Notes: generated from the sequence alone by a model not told the origin. Positions 40,909 to 49,840 are shown, counted from the stretch's first letter. The stretch is 64,000 nt of DNA from UBA5420 sp964485345 (GCA_964485345.1 CAZAJB010000004.1:1-64000); one strand, 5' to 3'. Translations and numbers: made by a program.

Positions 40909-42223
40909 AGTAGATGATGAGAGAAAGGGCATCGACAATGGTGGTAATTACGGGCGCGGCCATAATGGCCGGGTCCTGTTTTAGTGCTTTGGCAATTAAA
41001 GGAAGCAAACCACCCACTGTTTTCGCCAGGACGACGGTGACAAAAAGCGTGAGAGAGATGCTTAAGGCAACTAAGTAGTTGCCGGGATACATCAGAATCA
41101 GGCGGATGAAGTTCGTAACAGCTAAAACCACGCCCACCAGGCTACTGACGCCTAGTTCCTTTAGGAGCACCCGGCTACCATCCCTTAAGGTAATCTCACC
41201 TAAGGCCATACCGCGAATAATCAGGGTCGAGCTTTGTGAACCGGCATTCCCGCCGGTATCTGTCAACATGGGTATAAAGGTGACCAAGAGCGGCATGGTG
41301 ACAATAGCTGCCTCGTACTTGCCTAAGATAGAACCGGTAATCATGGCGGAGATCATCAGGAGTAAGAGCCAGAAGATACGATGCTTGGCCAGGGAAAAAA
41401 TGCTTGTTTTAAGATAGGGTTTTTCTGAAGGGGCCATGGCGGCCATGAGCTGAAAGTCTTCTGTAGCCTCTTGCTCGATGACTTCTACGATATCGTCCAC
41501 TGTGACGATGCCCACGAGTCTGTTTTCGTGATCCACGATGGGTAGTGACAGGAGATCGTAGCGGCTAAACATCCGTGCCACCTCTTCTTGGTCCTGGGTG
41601 GTCTGGGCAAAAATGACGTTCTTCTCCATCACATCCCTAATTACCGCATCTTCGGAGGCCAAGAAGAGATTTTTCACCGTAACCACACCTTCGAGGTGAC
41701 GGTTGGCATCCATCACAAAGCAGGTATAAACGGTTTCTTTGTCTAGGGCGGTACGGCGAATGCGGGCAAAGGCTTCTGAGACTAACATGTCTTTCTTGAG
41801 GTCCACAAACTCTGCAGTCATGATGCTGCCTGCCGATTCAGGAGGGTATTTCAAGAACTGGTTCACCAAGGTACGGGTCTCAGGTGAGGCATGCTGCAAC
41901 ACCCTCTTGACTACACTGGCCGGCAGTTCTTCTAGAAAATCCGCGGCATCATCCACAAAAAGCTGGTCGATGATGGAACCAACCTCTTGATCGGTAATGG
42001 CTCCTACGAGGTATTCCTGCTTATCGCTGGGCAAGTAGGCAAAGATTTCTGCCGCCCGGTCCTTAGGAAGGGATCGAAAGACCAGGACCACGTGTTCGCG
42101 GCTGAGATCATCGAGAAAGTCAGCGATGTCAGCGTCCCGTAAGAGGGGCAACTCCTTTTTTACGGTTCGTAAATCCTTTGCTTCCACCAAACGCTCCAAA
42201 TCGCGAAAGTCTTGTATGTTCAT
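40880..42223 (-). CDS. mgtE: Magnesium transporter MgtE
   Basis: The 447-residue protein has the MgtE layout: an N-terminal helical Mg-sensor domain (about 1-130), two CBS modules (about 135-255, including VTVKNLFLA and LPIVDHENRLVGIVTVDDIVEVI), a connecting helix, and five membrane segments from about 285 with the pore-lining PLLVTFIPMLTDTGGNAGSQSSTL. Mg bound in the cytoplasmic domains closes the channel. The start has GGAGGA. The long leader (42224-42445) contains a stem-closed structure that does not match the M-box. Confidence 0.94.
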   Translation of the reverse strand: MNIQDFRDLERLVEAKDLRTVKKELPLLRDADIADFLDDLSREHVVLVFRSLPKDRAAEIFAYLPSDKQEYLVGAITDQEVGSIIDQLFVDDAADFLEELPASVVKRVLQHASPETRTLVNQFLKYPPESAGSIMTAEFVDLKKDMLVSEAFARIRRTALDKETVYTCFVMDANRHLEGVVTVKNLFLASEDAVIRDVMEKNVIFAQTTQDQEEVARMFSRYDLLSLPIVDHENRLVGIVTVDDIVEVIEQEATEDFQLMAAMAPSEKPYLKTSIFSLAKHRIFWLLLLMISAMITGSILGKYEAAIVTMPLLVTFIPMLTDTGGNAGSQSSTLIIRGMALGEITLRDGSRVLLKELGVSSLVGVVLAVTNFIRLILMYPGNYLVALSISLTLFVTVVLAKTVGGLLPLIAKALKQDPAIMAAPVITTIVDALSLIIYFRIVDFLLL

Positions 42224-42257
42224 GTTTTTATCCTCCTCAGTTTCATTTGGAGCATAA

Positions 42258-42348
42258 AAACGAACGCTTACAGATCAAATTTGAGGGTCCATGGAGATGA
42301 GCAGATGCTCACAGCGAAACGTCCCCCCTGTTTTGTCATGGTTCGTTT
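42258..42348 (-). promoter_or_regulatory. Structured leader of mgtE, no known riboswitch recognised
   Basis: On the minus strand AAACGAAC (42341-42348) pairs with GTTCGTTT (42258-42265), closing a 91-base domain that includes a TGAGCA/TGCTCA hairpin. No M-box consensus elements are seen. The remaining 42349-42445 shows nothing I can assign. Confidence 0.4.
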
Positions 42349-42448
42349 CTATACAACTCGGTAAATCGCTATCCACTCAGCTCCCCCCTTTTCTTGTAGT
42401 CTACCCTTAGTCTACCATGATCCAAGCATGGTCTGCAATTCATGCATG

Positions 42449-42493
42449 AAAAAAGCCGGCAACCACATGGAACAGTCCTGTGATCGCCGGCTT
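42449..42493 (-). terminator. Terminator of lonC
   Basis: AAGCCGGC and GCCGGCTT arms with an internal loop and six T on the minus strand, just after the lonC stop. Confidence 0.8.
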
Positions 42494-42508
42494 GCCTATT
42501 CTCTTGTT

Positions 42509-44440
42509 CTAGTTCGCTACAGACCAAGGTGTGGAGGGTACATCCATTTCAAAGATTTGGCTCAGAAATTCGGCCACATGGTCGATGGGTACAATTTGCA
42601 CCCCTTCGGTGATGGAGGGGAGGTTGTCCAGGTTATCCTTAGGAACATAGACTGTCTTCACTCCGCCTTGTTTGGCACCATAGATCTTGGCATGCAAGCC
42701 TCCTACAGCCTTGACTTTACCCCGTAGGGAGATCTCGCCTGTAACCGCAATATCCTGAGGAATGGGTATTCCCTTGACAGCACTAATAATGGCGGCCAAA
42801 ACGGCCACTCCGGCAGAGGGTCCATCGATATTGCCGCCCCCTACCACATTCACATGCAGATCAAAATCATCAAGCTCCTGACCTGTCAGGGCCCGAAAGA
42901 CCGAGGCTGCATTAAAGACGCTGTCCTTGGCCATACTCCCGGCAGCATCATTAAAGCGTACCCGACCTTTACCAGATTCTTTACTCTTGAAGGCCACGGC
43001 CTCAATTTCCAGAACGGAACCTAGGTAACCACTGACGCCTAGACCTAAAATGCGTCCCACTTCGCGAGTGTCTGAGGCTTTGGCACCTGCATACGAGCTC
43101 AGGCGAGCGGATTGAATCACATCCACCATGTCAGCATTTGTCACGGTGACATCATCTGGCTCTCCATCATCGCGATACAGGGCGGCGCTAAAGGCATCGG
43201 ACAAAAGGCGCGTGGCCCGCCTTCCTTCAATCGTATATTCCGCAACCAGATCTGCTACGCCCGCTTCGAGCCTAATCTCCAGGCGCTCGCTTGCTGACTG
43301 AACAATCTCCACGATATCTGAGGGCGTAAGGGGATCAAAGAAGACTTCGGCGCAGCGCGAACGAAAGGCCGGACTAATCTCTGAAGGATCCCTCGTGGTG
43401 GCCCCAATCAGGACAAAGTCCGCCGGGGCACCCTTGGTAAAGAGCTGGTGAATATATTTAGGAATCTGCGGATCATGGGGATCGTAGTAGGATGAGTCAA
43501 AAACGACGCGCTTATCTTCTAGGACCTTGAGGAGCTTGTTTTGCAGCACAGGGTCCAATTCTCCGATTTCATCAATAAAGAGTACGCCACCATGGGCTTC
43601 TGTCACCAGACCCAATTTCGGCTCAGGCACCGATCCGTCGGCTAGATCTCTCTTGGCCCCTTGGTAGATGGGATCATGCACAGACCCAATCAGGGGATTG
43701 GTCACTTCCCTCGGATCCCAGCGCAAGGTTGTTCCATCGACCTCCACAAAGGGAGCGTCCCCAGCAAAGGGAGTATAGGCCTTGGCTTTGGCTACCTGCA
43801 GAGCTAGGCGAGCGACCGTTGTTTTACCCACTCCTGGCGGACCATAAAGCAAAATGTGTTGGGGATAGGGCGAACTTAGCTTCGTGAGGAGCGACTGAAT
43901 AGCATCCTTTTGACCCACGACCTCAGCGAGGTCTTGGGGTCGCATTAAGTCGGTTGTGGAACCAGATAGGCTCCGCTGCTCCAGGACTTCCAGTTCAGCA
44001 AACTTTTTCAGGGTTTGGGCATTATCTGGTCCCGCCTCTTCCTTCAAGACCTGGGTGCGTATGTCCCTGACGTATTCTAGGTGCCGCTCTTGCATCTTGG
44101 CCCCGACTTTCGCTTCGAGCTGATCCTCCACCGTACGCCGGGCCACGAGATCAGCTAAATAGTCCTCAAGTTCGTCAAGGACTTCATTGACCTCGTCCGG
44201 TGGCCTGGGATCTACGATGGTCGGGTCCTCATGAACTAGGCGTTCGAGAGCCAAGACCCTGTCTTCGATTTTCTCCGACTGCATCAATTCCAAAGAGTCG
44301 AGCTTGCCGGCTTTTAGAACCAGCTGATCATGTCCGTGGACCTCGGCCAAGATGGTCAAAAGTGCTGAAACATGCTTTTCTAGTGAGGGTGTGAGATCCA
44401 GCGATGTACTTTGTGTTGTTGTCAATTCGTTTGTGTCCAA
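42509..44440 (-). CDS. lonC: Lon-family protease of the sporulation LonC type
   Basis: The 643-residue protein lacks the long N-terminal LonA domain and starts with a helical region of about 150 residues. An AAA+ module with LLYGPPGVGKTT, LFIDEIGELDPVLQNKLLKVLED and the sensor region follows, then a serine-lysine protease domain with Ser542 (DGPSAGVAV) and Lys585 (VGGLHAKIYGAK), 43 residues apart as in Lon. LonB and LonC are restricted to endospore formers. A TTG start follows a weak AGGG. It lies between rplI and dnaC, as described for LonC. Confidence 0.85.
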   Translation of the reverse strand: MDTNELTTTQSTSLDLTPSLEKHVSALLTILAEVHGHDQLVLKAGKLDSLELMQSEKIEDRVLALERLVHEDPTIVDPRPPDEVNEVLDELEDYLADLVARRTVEDQLEAKVGAKMQERHLEYVRDIRTQVLKEEAGPDNAQTLKKFAELEVLEQRSLSGSTTDLMRPQDLAEVVGQKDAIQSLLTKLSSPYPQHILLYGPPGVGKTTVARLALQVAKAKAYTPFAGDAPFVEVDGTTLRWDPREVTNPLIGSVHDPIYQGAKRDLADGSVPEPKLGLVTEAHGGVLFIDEIGELDPVLQNKLLKVLEDKRVVFDSSYYDPHDPQIPKYIHQLFTKGAPADFVLIGATTRDPSEISPAFRSRCAEVFFDPLTPSDIVEIVQSASERLEIRLEAGVADLVAEYTIEGRRATRLLSDAFSAALYRDDGEPDDVTVTNADMVDVIQSARLSSYAGAKASDTREVGRILGLGVSGYLGSVLEIEAVAFKSKESGKGRVRFNDAAGSMAKDSVFNAASVFRALTGQELDDFDLHVNVVGGGNIDGPSAGVAVLAAIISAVKGIPIPQDIAVTGEISLRGKVKAVGGLHAKIYGAKQGGVKTVYVPKDNLDNLPSITEGVQIVPIDHVAEFLSQIFEMDVPSTPWSVAN

Positions 44441-44483
44441 TGGGGATTTAACCCTCCAAGTAAGTATTTCCCGGCTGCCGCAC

Positions 44484-44930
44484 CTACTCCGGTGTAACCT
44501 CCACCATCATGGGCACATGGACCTTGGGATGTACTTTCACGCTAATAAGATGCGATCCCAGGGTCTTTATTGGCTCCTTGACGTCAATTTTCCTCTTGTC
44601 AATTTCTACCGAGAATTGGCGACGAATCTGTTCTGCAATTTCCTGGGTGGTAACGGACCCAAACAGTCTGCCGCCCTCGCCCACCTTGGCCACGACCTTG
44701 AGCTTCTTGTCTTGCAAGGCAGCGCCCACTTTTTCTGCGTCTTTCAGCTCCCGGTCGGTCTTGGTGGACTCTGCTCTTCTGACCTCGGCTACGTGGCGCA
44801 GGTTTCCTGCATTTGCTTCTACGGCCAGACCTCGGGGTAGTAGGTAGTTACGCCCATATCCCTCCGCAACTTCCACCACATCACCTTTGCTGCCAATCTT
44901 CTTTACATCCGCCTGCAGAATCACTTTCAT
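44484..44930 (-). CDS. rplI: 50S ribosomal protein L9
   Basis: The 148-residue protein has the L9 N-domain MKVILQADVKKIGSKGDVVEVAEGYGRNYLLPRGLAVEA, the long connecting helix and the C-domain ending LGSHLISVKVHPKVHVPMMVEVTPE. It binds 23S rRNA domain V and limits frameshifting. It is followed by lonC (43 bases) and preceded by the DUF2232 protein, which matches the yybS-rplI-dnaC order of Bacillus. Confidence 0.97.
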   Translation of the reverse strand: MKVILQADVKKIGSKGDVVEVAEGYGRNYLLPRGLAVEANAGNLRHVAEVRRAESTKTDRELKDAEKVGAALQDKKLKVVAKVGEGGRLFGSVTTQEIAEQIRRQFSVEIDKRKIDVKEPIKTLGSHLISVKVHPKVHVPMMVEVTPE

Positions 44931-44945
44931 TGGAAACCCACCCTT

Positions 44946-45896
44946 CTATTTTTCTCCTTCTGTAGAGACACGCAATTTACGAAAATCAAAGACTCCATCA
45001 ATCATGGCCAAGAAAATAAGTGCCATGAGCAAAAACTGCATGGTGAAAAGCATAAAAACCAGAATAACACGGAAAACCATTGGTACATTCTTCTTTTGGA
45101 AATAATACCATGCCAGACTGATCCCTGCAACAGCGTAGGCGTAAAAGGAAATGAGAAAGGAATTAAGGCTGAGAAATTGCAGCCACTGAGGCAGTGCTGG
45201 GGTCTGCCACAAGTTTGATGTAAGCAGTCCAAAGACGAATATCAGACCAAAGTAGCCTGGGAGTCGCCACCTAGAAAAGGGCTCAACCCACGGCATGCTC
45301 GAATCACCGAGTCGTCTGAGGACAGCCCGGCCAATGGCCAAGTTAACATAGCTCATACTGACGGCATACACCAGGAGCAGCGAAGGCAAGCCGAGCCTGA
45401 GCAGAATTGGCATCAAGGTCTTCAAAGCCTCATATTGCTGCAGCGCTTCCCCTTGTACCCCCATGCTTTCCGACACTTGAATCGCCTGGTCTATGGCTTC
45501 TAGAAACATAGCTAGCATATCGCCTAGGACATTGCCTCCAATGATCAGGGAGTATAGGAAAAAGTTGAGGCCGATCACAACGAGATTCGAGGCGATCCCA
45601 ACCAACATGAGCTTGGTAAAGGAGAACCTTTCTCGCAGTGCCATCCCTAGTGCCACGCCCACGAAGCCCCAGATCACAATGGATAATCCAGAGAAAACAT
45701 GACCGGCTACTAGACTAGAAATTAAAGCAGCAGCGATGGCCGCCAGAACCCCATATTGAAATCCCTGGCGGTAAACCAAGAGCATGAGAGGAATGGGAAC
45801 GATGATAGATGGAACTCCAATGTATTCACCAAGTATAGCCAAGAGAACCGTGATCGCCCCAAGCATAGCGCCTTCGGTCAAGGAACGTGTTTTCAT
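44946..45896 (-). CDS. yybS: DUF2232 membrane protein (YybS)
   Basis: The 316-residue protein has about eight membrane segments and the DUF2232 start RSLTEGAMLGAITVLLAILGEYIGVPSIIVPIPLMLLVYRQGFQYGVLAAIAAALISSLVAG. It lies between rpsR and rplI as YybS does. Function is unknown, though the ECF-type S-component resemblance suggests transport of a small ligand. It begins after the terminator behind rpsR, so it may have its own promoter. Confidence 0.88.
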   Translation of the reverse strand: MKTRSLTEGAMLGAITVLLAILGEYIGVPSIIVPIPLMLLVYRQGFQYGVLAAIAAALISSLVAGHVFSGLSIVIWGFVGVALGMALRERFSFTKLMLVGIASNLVVIGLNFFLYSLIIGGNVLGDMLAMFLEAIDQAIQVSESMGVQGEALQQYEALKTLMPILLRLGLPSLLLVYAVSMSYVNLAIGRAVLRRLGDSSMPWVEPFSRWRLPGYFGLIFVFGLLTSNLWQTPALPQWLQFLSLNSFLISFYAYAVAGISLAWYYFQKKNVPMVFRVILVFMLFTMQFLLMALIFLAMIDGVFDFRKLRVSTEGEK

Positions 45897-45919
45897 ACAC
45901 TCACCAAGCTTTCAGGTTA

Positions 45920-45944
45920 TAAAAAGGAGCAGCTTTGCTGCTCC
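45920..45944 (-). terminator. Terminator behind rpsR
   Basis: GGAGCAGC/GCTGCTCC with a 3-base loop followed by five T on the minus strand. Confidence 0.8.
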
Positions 45945-45952
45945 CTTAGGTC

Positions 45953-46183
45953 TTAGTCAATCGTGTACGGCATCAATGCCACATAACGTGCACGCTTAAT
46001 CGCATTTGTAACTTGCCTTTGGTGCTTGGCGCAGTTGCCAGAAATACGGCGTGGCAATATCTTGCCTCTCTCTGTGATGTAACGACGTAGTCGGCCAGTT
46101 TCTTTGTAGTCAATCTGCTCGATCTTATCGACGCAGAAAGAGCATACTTTTTTTCTGCCTCTACGACCTCTTTCTCTAGCCAT
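45953..46183 (-). CDS. rpsR: 30S ribosomal protein S18
   Basis: The 76-residue protein has KKVCSFCVDKIEQIDYKETGRLRRYITERGKILPRRISGNCAKHQRQVTNAIKRARYVALMPY. The CSFC pair and the later NCAKH suggest the zinc-binding (C+) form of S18. It is last in the rpsF-ssb-rpsR operon and is followed by a strong terminator. Confidence 0.97.
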   Translation of the reverse strand: MARERGRRGRKKVCSFCVDKIEQIDYKETGRLRRYITERGKILPRRISGNCAKHQRQVTNAIKRARYVALMPYTID

Positions 46184-46207
46184 TATTTCGCCTCCAAACC
46201 TATCTGA

Positions 46208-46594
46208 TTAGAACGGAATATCATCAAACTCCGGTTCGGGCGGTCCATCTGCTGATTCATCGGATCCAACACCTTGAGCACGGTCCAAGAAGCGCACATT
46301 GTCAGCTACAATTTCTGAAGCCTTTCTGCGAACTCCATTTTGGTCGTCGTAAGAGCGGATCTGCAAACGTCCTTCTACTGCAACGAGGCGGCCCTTACTA
46401 AGGTGGTTGGCACAAACTTCAGCCAGCTTACGCCAGGTCACGATATCAATGAAATCTGCTTCCCTTTCGCCTCCCTGAGACGCAAAGGGTCGATCCACTG
46501 CAAGGGTAAAATTGGTCACCGCTATACCCGACTGCGTATAACGTAGTTGTGGATCAGCTACGAGTCGCCCAATAAGAATTACCTTATTCAACAC
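46208..46594 (-). CDS. ssb: Single-stranded DNA-binding protein
   Basis: The 128-residue protein has the OB fold MLNKVILIGRLVADPQLRYTQSGIAVTNFTLAVDRPF, DFIDIVTWRKLAEVCANHLSKGRLVAVEGRLQIRSY and the acidic C-terminal tail ending DDIPF, which recruits partner proteins. It is shorter than B. subtilis SsbA in the linker. It is placed between rpsF and rpsR, the universal Bacillota order. Confidence 0.97.
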   Translation of the reverse strand: MLNKVILIGRLVADPQLRYTQSGIAVTNFTLAVDRPFASQGGEREADFIDIVTWRKLAEVCANHLSKGRLVAVEGRLQIRSYDDQNGVRRKASEIVADNVRFLDRAQGVGSDESADGPPEPEFDDIPF

Positions 46595-46612
46595 TTGTCG
46601 TCACTCCTTTGC

Positions 46613-46903
46613 TCAATCCTGATCTTTGCGAAGGAGCAGATAACGAATGACTTCGTCAGTGATCTTTAGAATTCGTTCGACCTCTGAAGTCGTTCCGCTT
46701 TCTGCTTTAAAATCGATCACCACATAGAAGCCTTCGGTATTCTCGTTGATCTCGTAAGCAAACCGCCTTTTACCCCATTTGTCAACCTTCTCGATTTGAC
46801 CACCAATACCTTCAATCAGGCCTTTGGTCCGCTCGATTTGGGCATCCAATCCCTCTTCATCGAGGTTTGGGACAAAAAGTACCATAAGCTCATAATCACG
46901 CAC
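46613..46903 (-). CDS. rpsF: 30S ribosomal protein S6
   Basis: The protein has 96 residues from the GTG at 46903 (GGGAGGTG ahead); this gives the usual N-terminus VRDYELMVLFVPNLDEEGLDAQIERTKGLIEGIGGQIEKVDKWGKRRFAYEINENTEGFYVVIDF. It starts the rpsF-ssb-rpsR operon. The leader has an 8-bp hairpin, see promoter entry. Confidence 0.96.
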   Translation of the reverse strand: MRDYELMVLFVPNLDEEGLDAQIERTKGLIEGIGGQIEKVDKWGKRRFAYEINENTEGFYVVIDFKAESGTTSEVERILKITDEVIRYLLLRKDQD

Positions 46904-46932
46904 CGTAGCTTCACCTCCCCTCTGGACATATG

Positions 46933-46994
46933 GTCCTAAGTCTTGCTTAGGACAGGGCAACACTTATTATACCATCGCTCTATTTTGAAGTCAA
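46933..46994 (-). promoter_or_regulatory. Promoter and leader hairpin of the rpsF-ssb-rpsR operon
   Basis: TTGACT (46989-46994), 17 bases, TATAAT (46966-46971) on the minus strand. The -35 overlaps the ychF stop. The mRNA leader then forms a perfect GTCCTAAG/CTTAGGAC hairpin (46933-46953). A role in S6/S18 autoregulation is possible but the known motif was not recognised. Confidence 0.75.
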
Positions 46995-48058
46995 ACGTTG
47001 AATCGGAAGAAAATGACATCGCCATCCTGAATCTGGTAGTCTTTTCCTTCCACCCTAGCTAGGCCCTTTTCTCGGCAAGCCGCAACAGACCCTTCATTTA
47101 CCAGTATTTCCCAATTTATGACTTCCGCCCGAATAAAACCTCTCTCCATATCGGAGTGGATTCGGCCCGCCGCCTGAGGTGCTAACATTCCCCGGGAAAT
47201 AATCCATGATCTGGTTTCGTCACCCTTGATTGTGTAAAACGTAATCAGGTCTAGGAGACGCGCACAGGCATCAACCAAACGGTGCAGGGCTGGCTTGTCC
47301 ATACCGGCTTCAACTAAAAACAACCTAGCATCTGCGGGGTCTAAACGGCTGATCTCCAGCTCGAAATCTGCAGACATACATACCACTTCAGAACCCTCCT
47401 CCTCGGCGACTGCCAGAAAGGCGGGGTCCAAATCGCTTTGTCCTTCGTTGACATTAGCCAAGTAGAGCAGGGGCTTGGCCGAAAGCAGGGGTAAATCCGC
47501 TAACTGCGGCAGATCGGTTCGCCGCAAAGGCGTACCTTGTTCCAGGGTTTCTTGGTATTGATGGAGGAGTTCCAGTTCTTCGCGGTAGAGCGCTTCTCCA
47601 GTCTTGAGCATTCTGGTTGTGCGCTCCCGGCGCCGTTCTAGACTTTGCAGATCAGCGAGGATCAGCTCTAGGTCAATGATCTCCAGATCACGCAGGGGGT
47701 TGATCCCCTCTTCCTGACTGGCCACGTCGTCAGCCCGAAAGCAGCGGACCACATGAACCAAGGCGTCCATTTCCCGAATGTGGGCTAAGAACTGGTTGCC
47801 CAAGCCCTCACCCTTGCTTGCGCCCCTGACCAAACCAGCAATATCGACAAACTCCATGGTGGCGCCGGTTAGCGTCTCGGGCCTACTGACCTTGGCAATT
47901 TCAGCAAGCCGCTGATCGGGAATGAGCACCGTGCCCAAATTTGGTTCGATGGTGCAAAACGGGTAGTTCAAGGCAGGTACCTCAAGTTTCGTTAATGCGT
48001 TGAAAACAGTCGACTTGCCAACATTGGGTAGACCGATCATTCCGATTTGTAACGCCAT
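46991..48058 (-). CDS. ychF: Redox-regulated ATPase YchF
   Basis: The protein has 355 residues from the ATG at 48058; the longer frame runs back through queT and is not supported. It has ALQIGMIGLPNVGKSTVFNALTKLEVPALNYPFCTIEPNLGTVLIPDQRL and DIAGLVRGASKGEGLGNQFLAHIREMDALVHVVRCF, and ends with the TGS domain (IISRGMLAPQAAGRIHSDMERGFIRAEVINWEIL). Unlike other TRAFAC proteins it prefers ATP. A Noc-binding-site-like palindrome is inside at 47187-47200. Confidence 0.96.
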   Translation of the reverse strand: MALQIGMIGLPNVGKSTVFNALTKLEVPALNYPFCTIEPNLGTVLIPDQRLAEIAKVSRPETLTGATMEFVDIAGLVRGASKGEGLGNQFLAHIREMDALVHVVRCFRADDVASQEEGINPLRDLEIIDLELILADLQSLERRRERTTRMLKTGEALYREELELLHQYQETLEQGTPLRRTDLPQLADLPLLSAKPLLYLANVNEGQSDLDPAFLAVAEEEGSEVVCMSADFELEISRLDPADARLFLVEAGMDKPALHRLVDACARLLDLITFYTIKGDETRSWIISRGMLAPQAAGRIHSDMERGFIRAEVINWEILVNEGSVAACREKGLARVEGKDYQIQDGDVIFFRFNV

Positions 48059-48113
48059 TGATTTCACACCCCCGAAGATGTACACTAAGGTGAAGAAGGA
48101 GGATCCAGACATT

Positions 48114-48569
48114 ATGAACCGACTTGCAAGGGCGGGGTTCATAGCCGCACTATACATCGTCTTAATCTTTGTATTTCAAGCCATCAGTTTCGGACCGGTC
48201 CAGCTTAGAGTGGCAGAAGCGTTGACCCTACTGCCCATGGTCTATCCTGAAGCGATCGGCGGTATCTATGTGGGCGTGCTTTTGTCGAATATTCTAGGCG
48301 GTCAAGGCCCCTGGGACATTCTTGGCGGCAGCTTTGTGAGCCTGCTAGCAGCTTTCATTACATATCGCTTCAAGGGCCGGTTGATCGGCTACGCTTCTCC
48401 CATCGTACTGAATGCTTTCTTGGTCAGTCTGTACCTCTCGTATATCCTGGGTCTACCAGCCTATTGGCCCCTGGTTTTGAGCATCGGAGCTGGTCAAACT
48501 GTGGTTATCTTGGCCCTGGGAATCCCCCTCTTGCGCTTTGTGCAAAAAAACCAAGAGAGGTTTCTATAG
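48114..48569 (+). CDS. queT: QueT family transporter
   Basis: The protein has 151 residues from the ATG at 48114 (AAGGAGGA). It has five membrane segments and the QueT start RLARAGFIAALYIVLIFVFQAISFGPVQLRVAEALTLLPMVYPEAIGGIYVGVLLSNILGG, then GPWDILGGSFVSLLAAFITYRF. QueT is the S-component of an ECF transporter thought to import queuosine precursors. It is divergent from ychF, with only 55 bases between them, and no preQ1 riboswitch could fit. It converges with the ATPase gene. Confidence 0.9.
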   Translation: MNRLARAGFIAALYIVLIFVFQAISFGPVQLRVAEALTLLPMVYPEAIGGIYVGVLLSNILGGQGPWDILGGSFVSLLAAFITYRFKGRLIGYASPIVLNAFLVSLYLSYILGLPAYWPLVLSIGAGQTVVILALGIPLLRFVQKNQERFL

Positions 48570-49607
48570 TAGGAGGATTTCGGCTAAGATCTCATCGCGA
48601 TACTCTGTGAGGGCCGCAAAGTCCATGGCGCCAGCGTAGTATTCTTCCACTGCAATGTGGCTTGATTGGGCGTCGAGGAGTGCTTTTAAGCCCTCCTCGA
48701 TCAGTTCTTGCCAAAGCAGAAGGTCTTTTTCTTCAGTTCGATCCAGAGGTCCGCAGATAATTCTCGGGCCTTTTATATTGCCCAAGGGCTCGAGCGAGAG
48801 CTCGCTCAAGACTGCCAAGCCTAAGTCGGGGATCGTGATATGAAGGAGCCTGGCTGGATTCAAGGGATAATGAAAGGCCTCTACGTTGTAGCCGGCTCTT
48901 TGCCCATACTGCAAAATCGCGGCAAGCTGCTCCCCTTGACCCATCCCTAGGCCGCCCTGGAGAATGAAGCGATGGGGCAAACCTTCTACCAGGCTTTGGA
49001 TATGACTGACATACCCCTCTGGTGTCAAGGCAGAGGCAAAAAGGCGTCTAACACGGCCTTGGTGTTCTCCCCGCCGTCTTGGTTCTATTAAGGGCAGGAT
49101 CTCTCCCACTTGACCGGCACAATCTGCCCGTTTGGATCGATTGCCCGCGGCAATATTCTCCTCCACGGCCAAGGCAGCGGCAAAGTAGCGGAAAGCAGCC
49201 GCGAAATGGGCCCGTTTGATGCGGCCACCCTCGATTATTTCTGCTCGTTTTTCGTCGAGCTCCTCTTTAAACCAGAAGTCCCCAAGGGCAAGAATCTGAT
49301 CTCTGCAACCAGGCAGATCTGCATCCATGACATGGGGCGCTGTGGCATCCACTAGGGCTATGCCCAACGAGGGAAAGGACACGGCATCGAGAGCACCCGA
49401 GTCAGAACTGCAAAAGAAGAGTTCTCGGTCATAGCCATGTTCTCCTACCGTTTGCGCAATATAGCGCATAAAGCTGGACTTTCCTGTGCCGGGACCTCCC
49501 TTTAGGAGATAGATCCTTTTTGCCTCAGGACCAATGATGTTGTCAAAAAAGGAGTGAAAGCCTTTACCTGAATTGCTTCCCGCAAAAAAGTGACGGGTTA
49601 TTGTCAT
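48564..49607 (-). CDS. PRK06851-type P-loop ATPase/nucleotide-binding protein
   Basis: The protein has 347 residues from the ATG at 49607 (GGGAGGT). It starts HFFAGSNSGKGFHSFFDNIIGPEAKRIYLLKGGPGTGKSSFMRYIAQ, where GGPGTGKSS is a Walker A motif. A second half from about 210 resembles the first (RFILQGGLGMGQGEQLAAILQYGQRAGYNVEAFHYPLNPARLLHI) with a modified P-loop, indicating a duplicated domain. It overlaps queT by 6 bases in a convergent way. The family is common in spore formers; I do not know its function. Confidence 0.65.
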   Translation of the reverse strand: MTITRHFFAGSNSGKGFHSFFDNIIGPEAKRIYLLKGGPGTGKSSFMRYIAQTVGEHGYDRELFFCSSDSGALDAVSFPSLGIALVDATAPHVMDADLPGCRDQILALGDFWFKEELDEKRAEIIEGGRIKRAHFAAAFRYFAAALAVEENIAAGNRSKRADCAGQVGEILPLIEPRRRGEHQGRVRRLFASALTPEGYVSHIQSLVEGLPHRFILQGGLGMGQGEQLAAILQYGQRAGYNVEAFHYPLNPARLLHITIPDLGLAVLSELSLEPLGNIKGPRIICGPLDRTEEKDLLLWQELIEEGLKALLDAQSSHIAVEEYYAGAMDFAALTEYRDEILAEILLL

Positions 49608-49675
49608 CAAAGTCAACCTCCCTGGGATAGAGCCTTTTTTCTCACTATATTCTACCCTCGTCGGTTGTGCCTAAA

Positions 49676-49840
49676 CTACTTAACGATCTGTCTGACTAAT
49701 TTATCTCGTGGCACCAAGATTACCCGCCCGCAGGTGGTGCACTTCAGACGAGTGTCTACTCCCGGTTTTAGAACCTCCCAGTTCTGCCCGCCACAGGCGT
49801 GTTTTTTCTTAAGGCGCAAGATCTGTCCTAGGTCGTGCAT
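49676..49840 (-). CDS. DUF951 zinc-ribbon-like protein (YyzM type)
   Basis: This 54-residue protein starts at ATG 49840 (MHDLGQILRLKKKHACGGQNWEVLKPG) and ends near PRDKLVRQIVK, with one CxxC (LKCTTCGRV) and an upstream Cys. It matches the DUF951 pattern of B. subtilis YyzM, which lies near ychF (yyaF). It is probably a small nucleic-acid binding protein. Its length fell below typical ORF callers. A GGCGAAG precedes the ATG. The ATPase gene starts 68 bases on. Confidence 0.85.
   Translation of the reverse strand: MHDLGQILRLKKKHACGGQNWEVLKPGVDTRLKCTTCGRVILVPRDKLVRQIVK

Noticed and set aside
42224..42445. M-box magnesium riboswitch before mgtE
   Set aside because: The highly conserved M-box cores were not found on either strand.
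46933..46953. S6:S18-binding leader motif of rpsF
   Set aside because: A hairpin is present but the conserved bulge sequence of the known motif was not recognised, so it is reported only as a hairpin.
48059..48113. preQ1 riboswitch before queT
   Set aside because: Only 55 bases separate the divergent genes and none match the preQ1 pattern.
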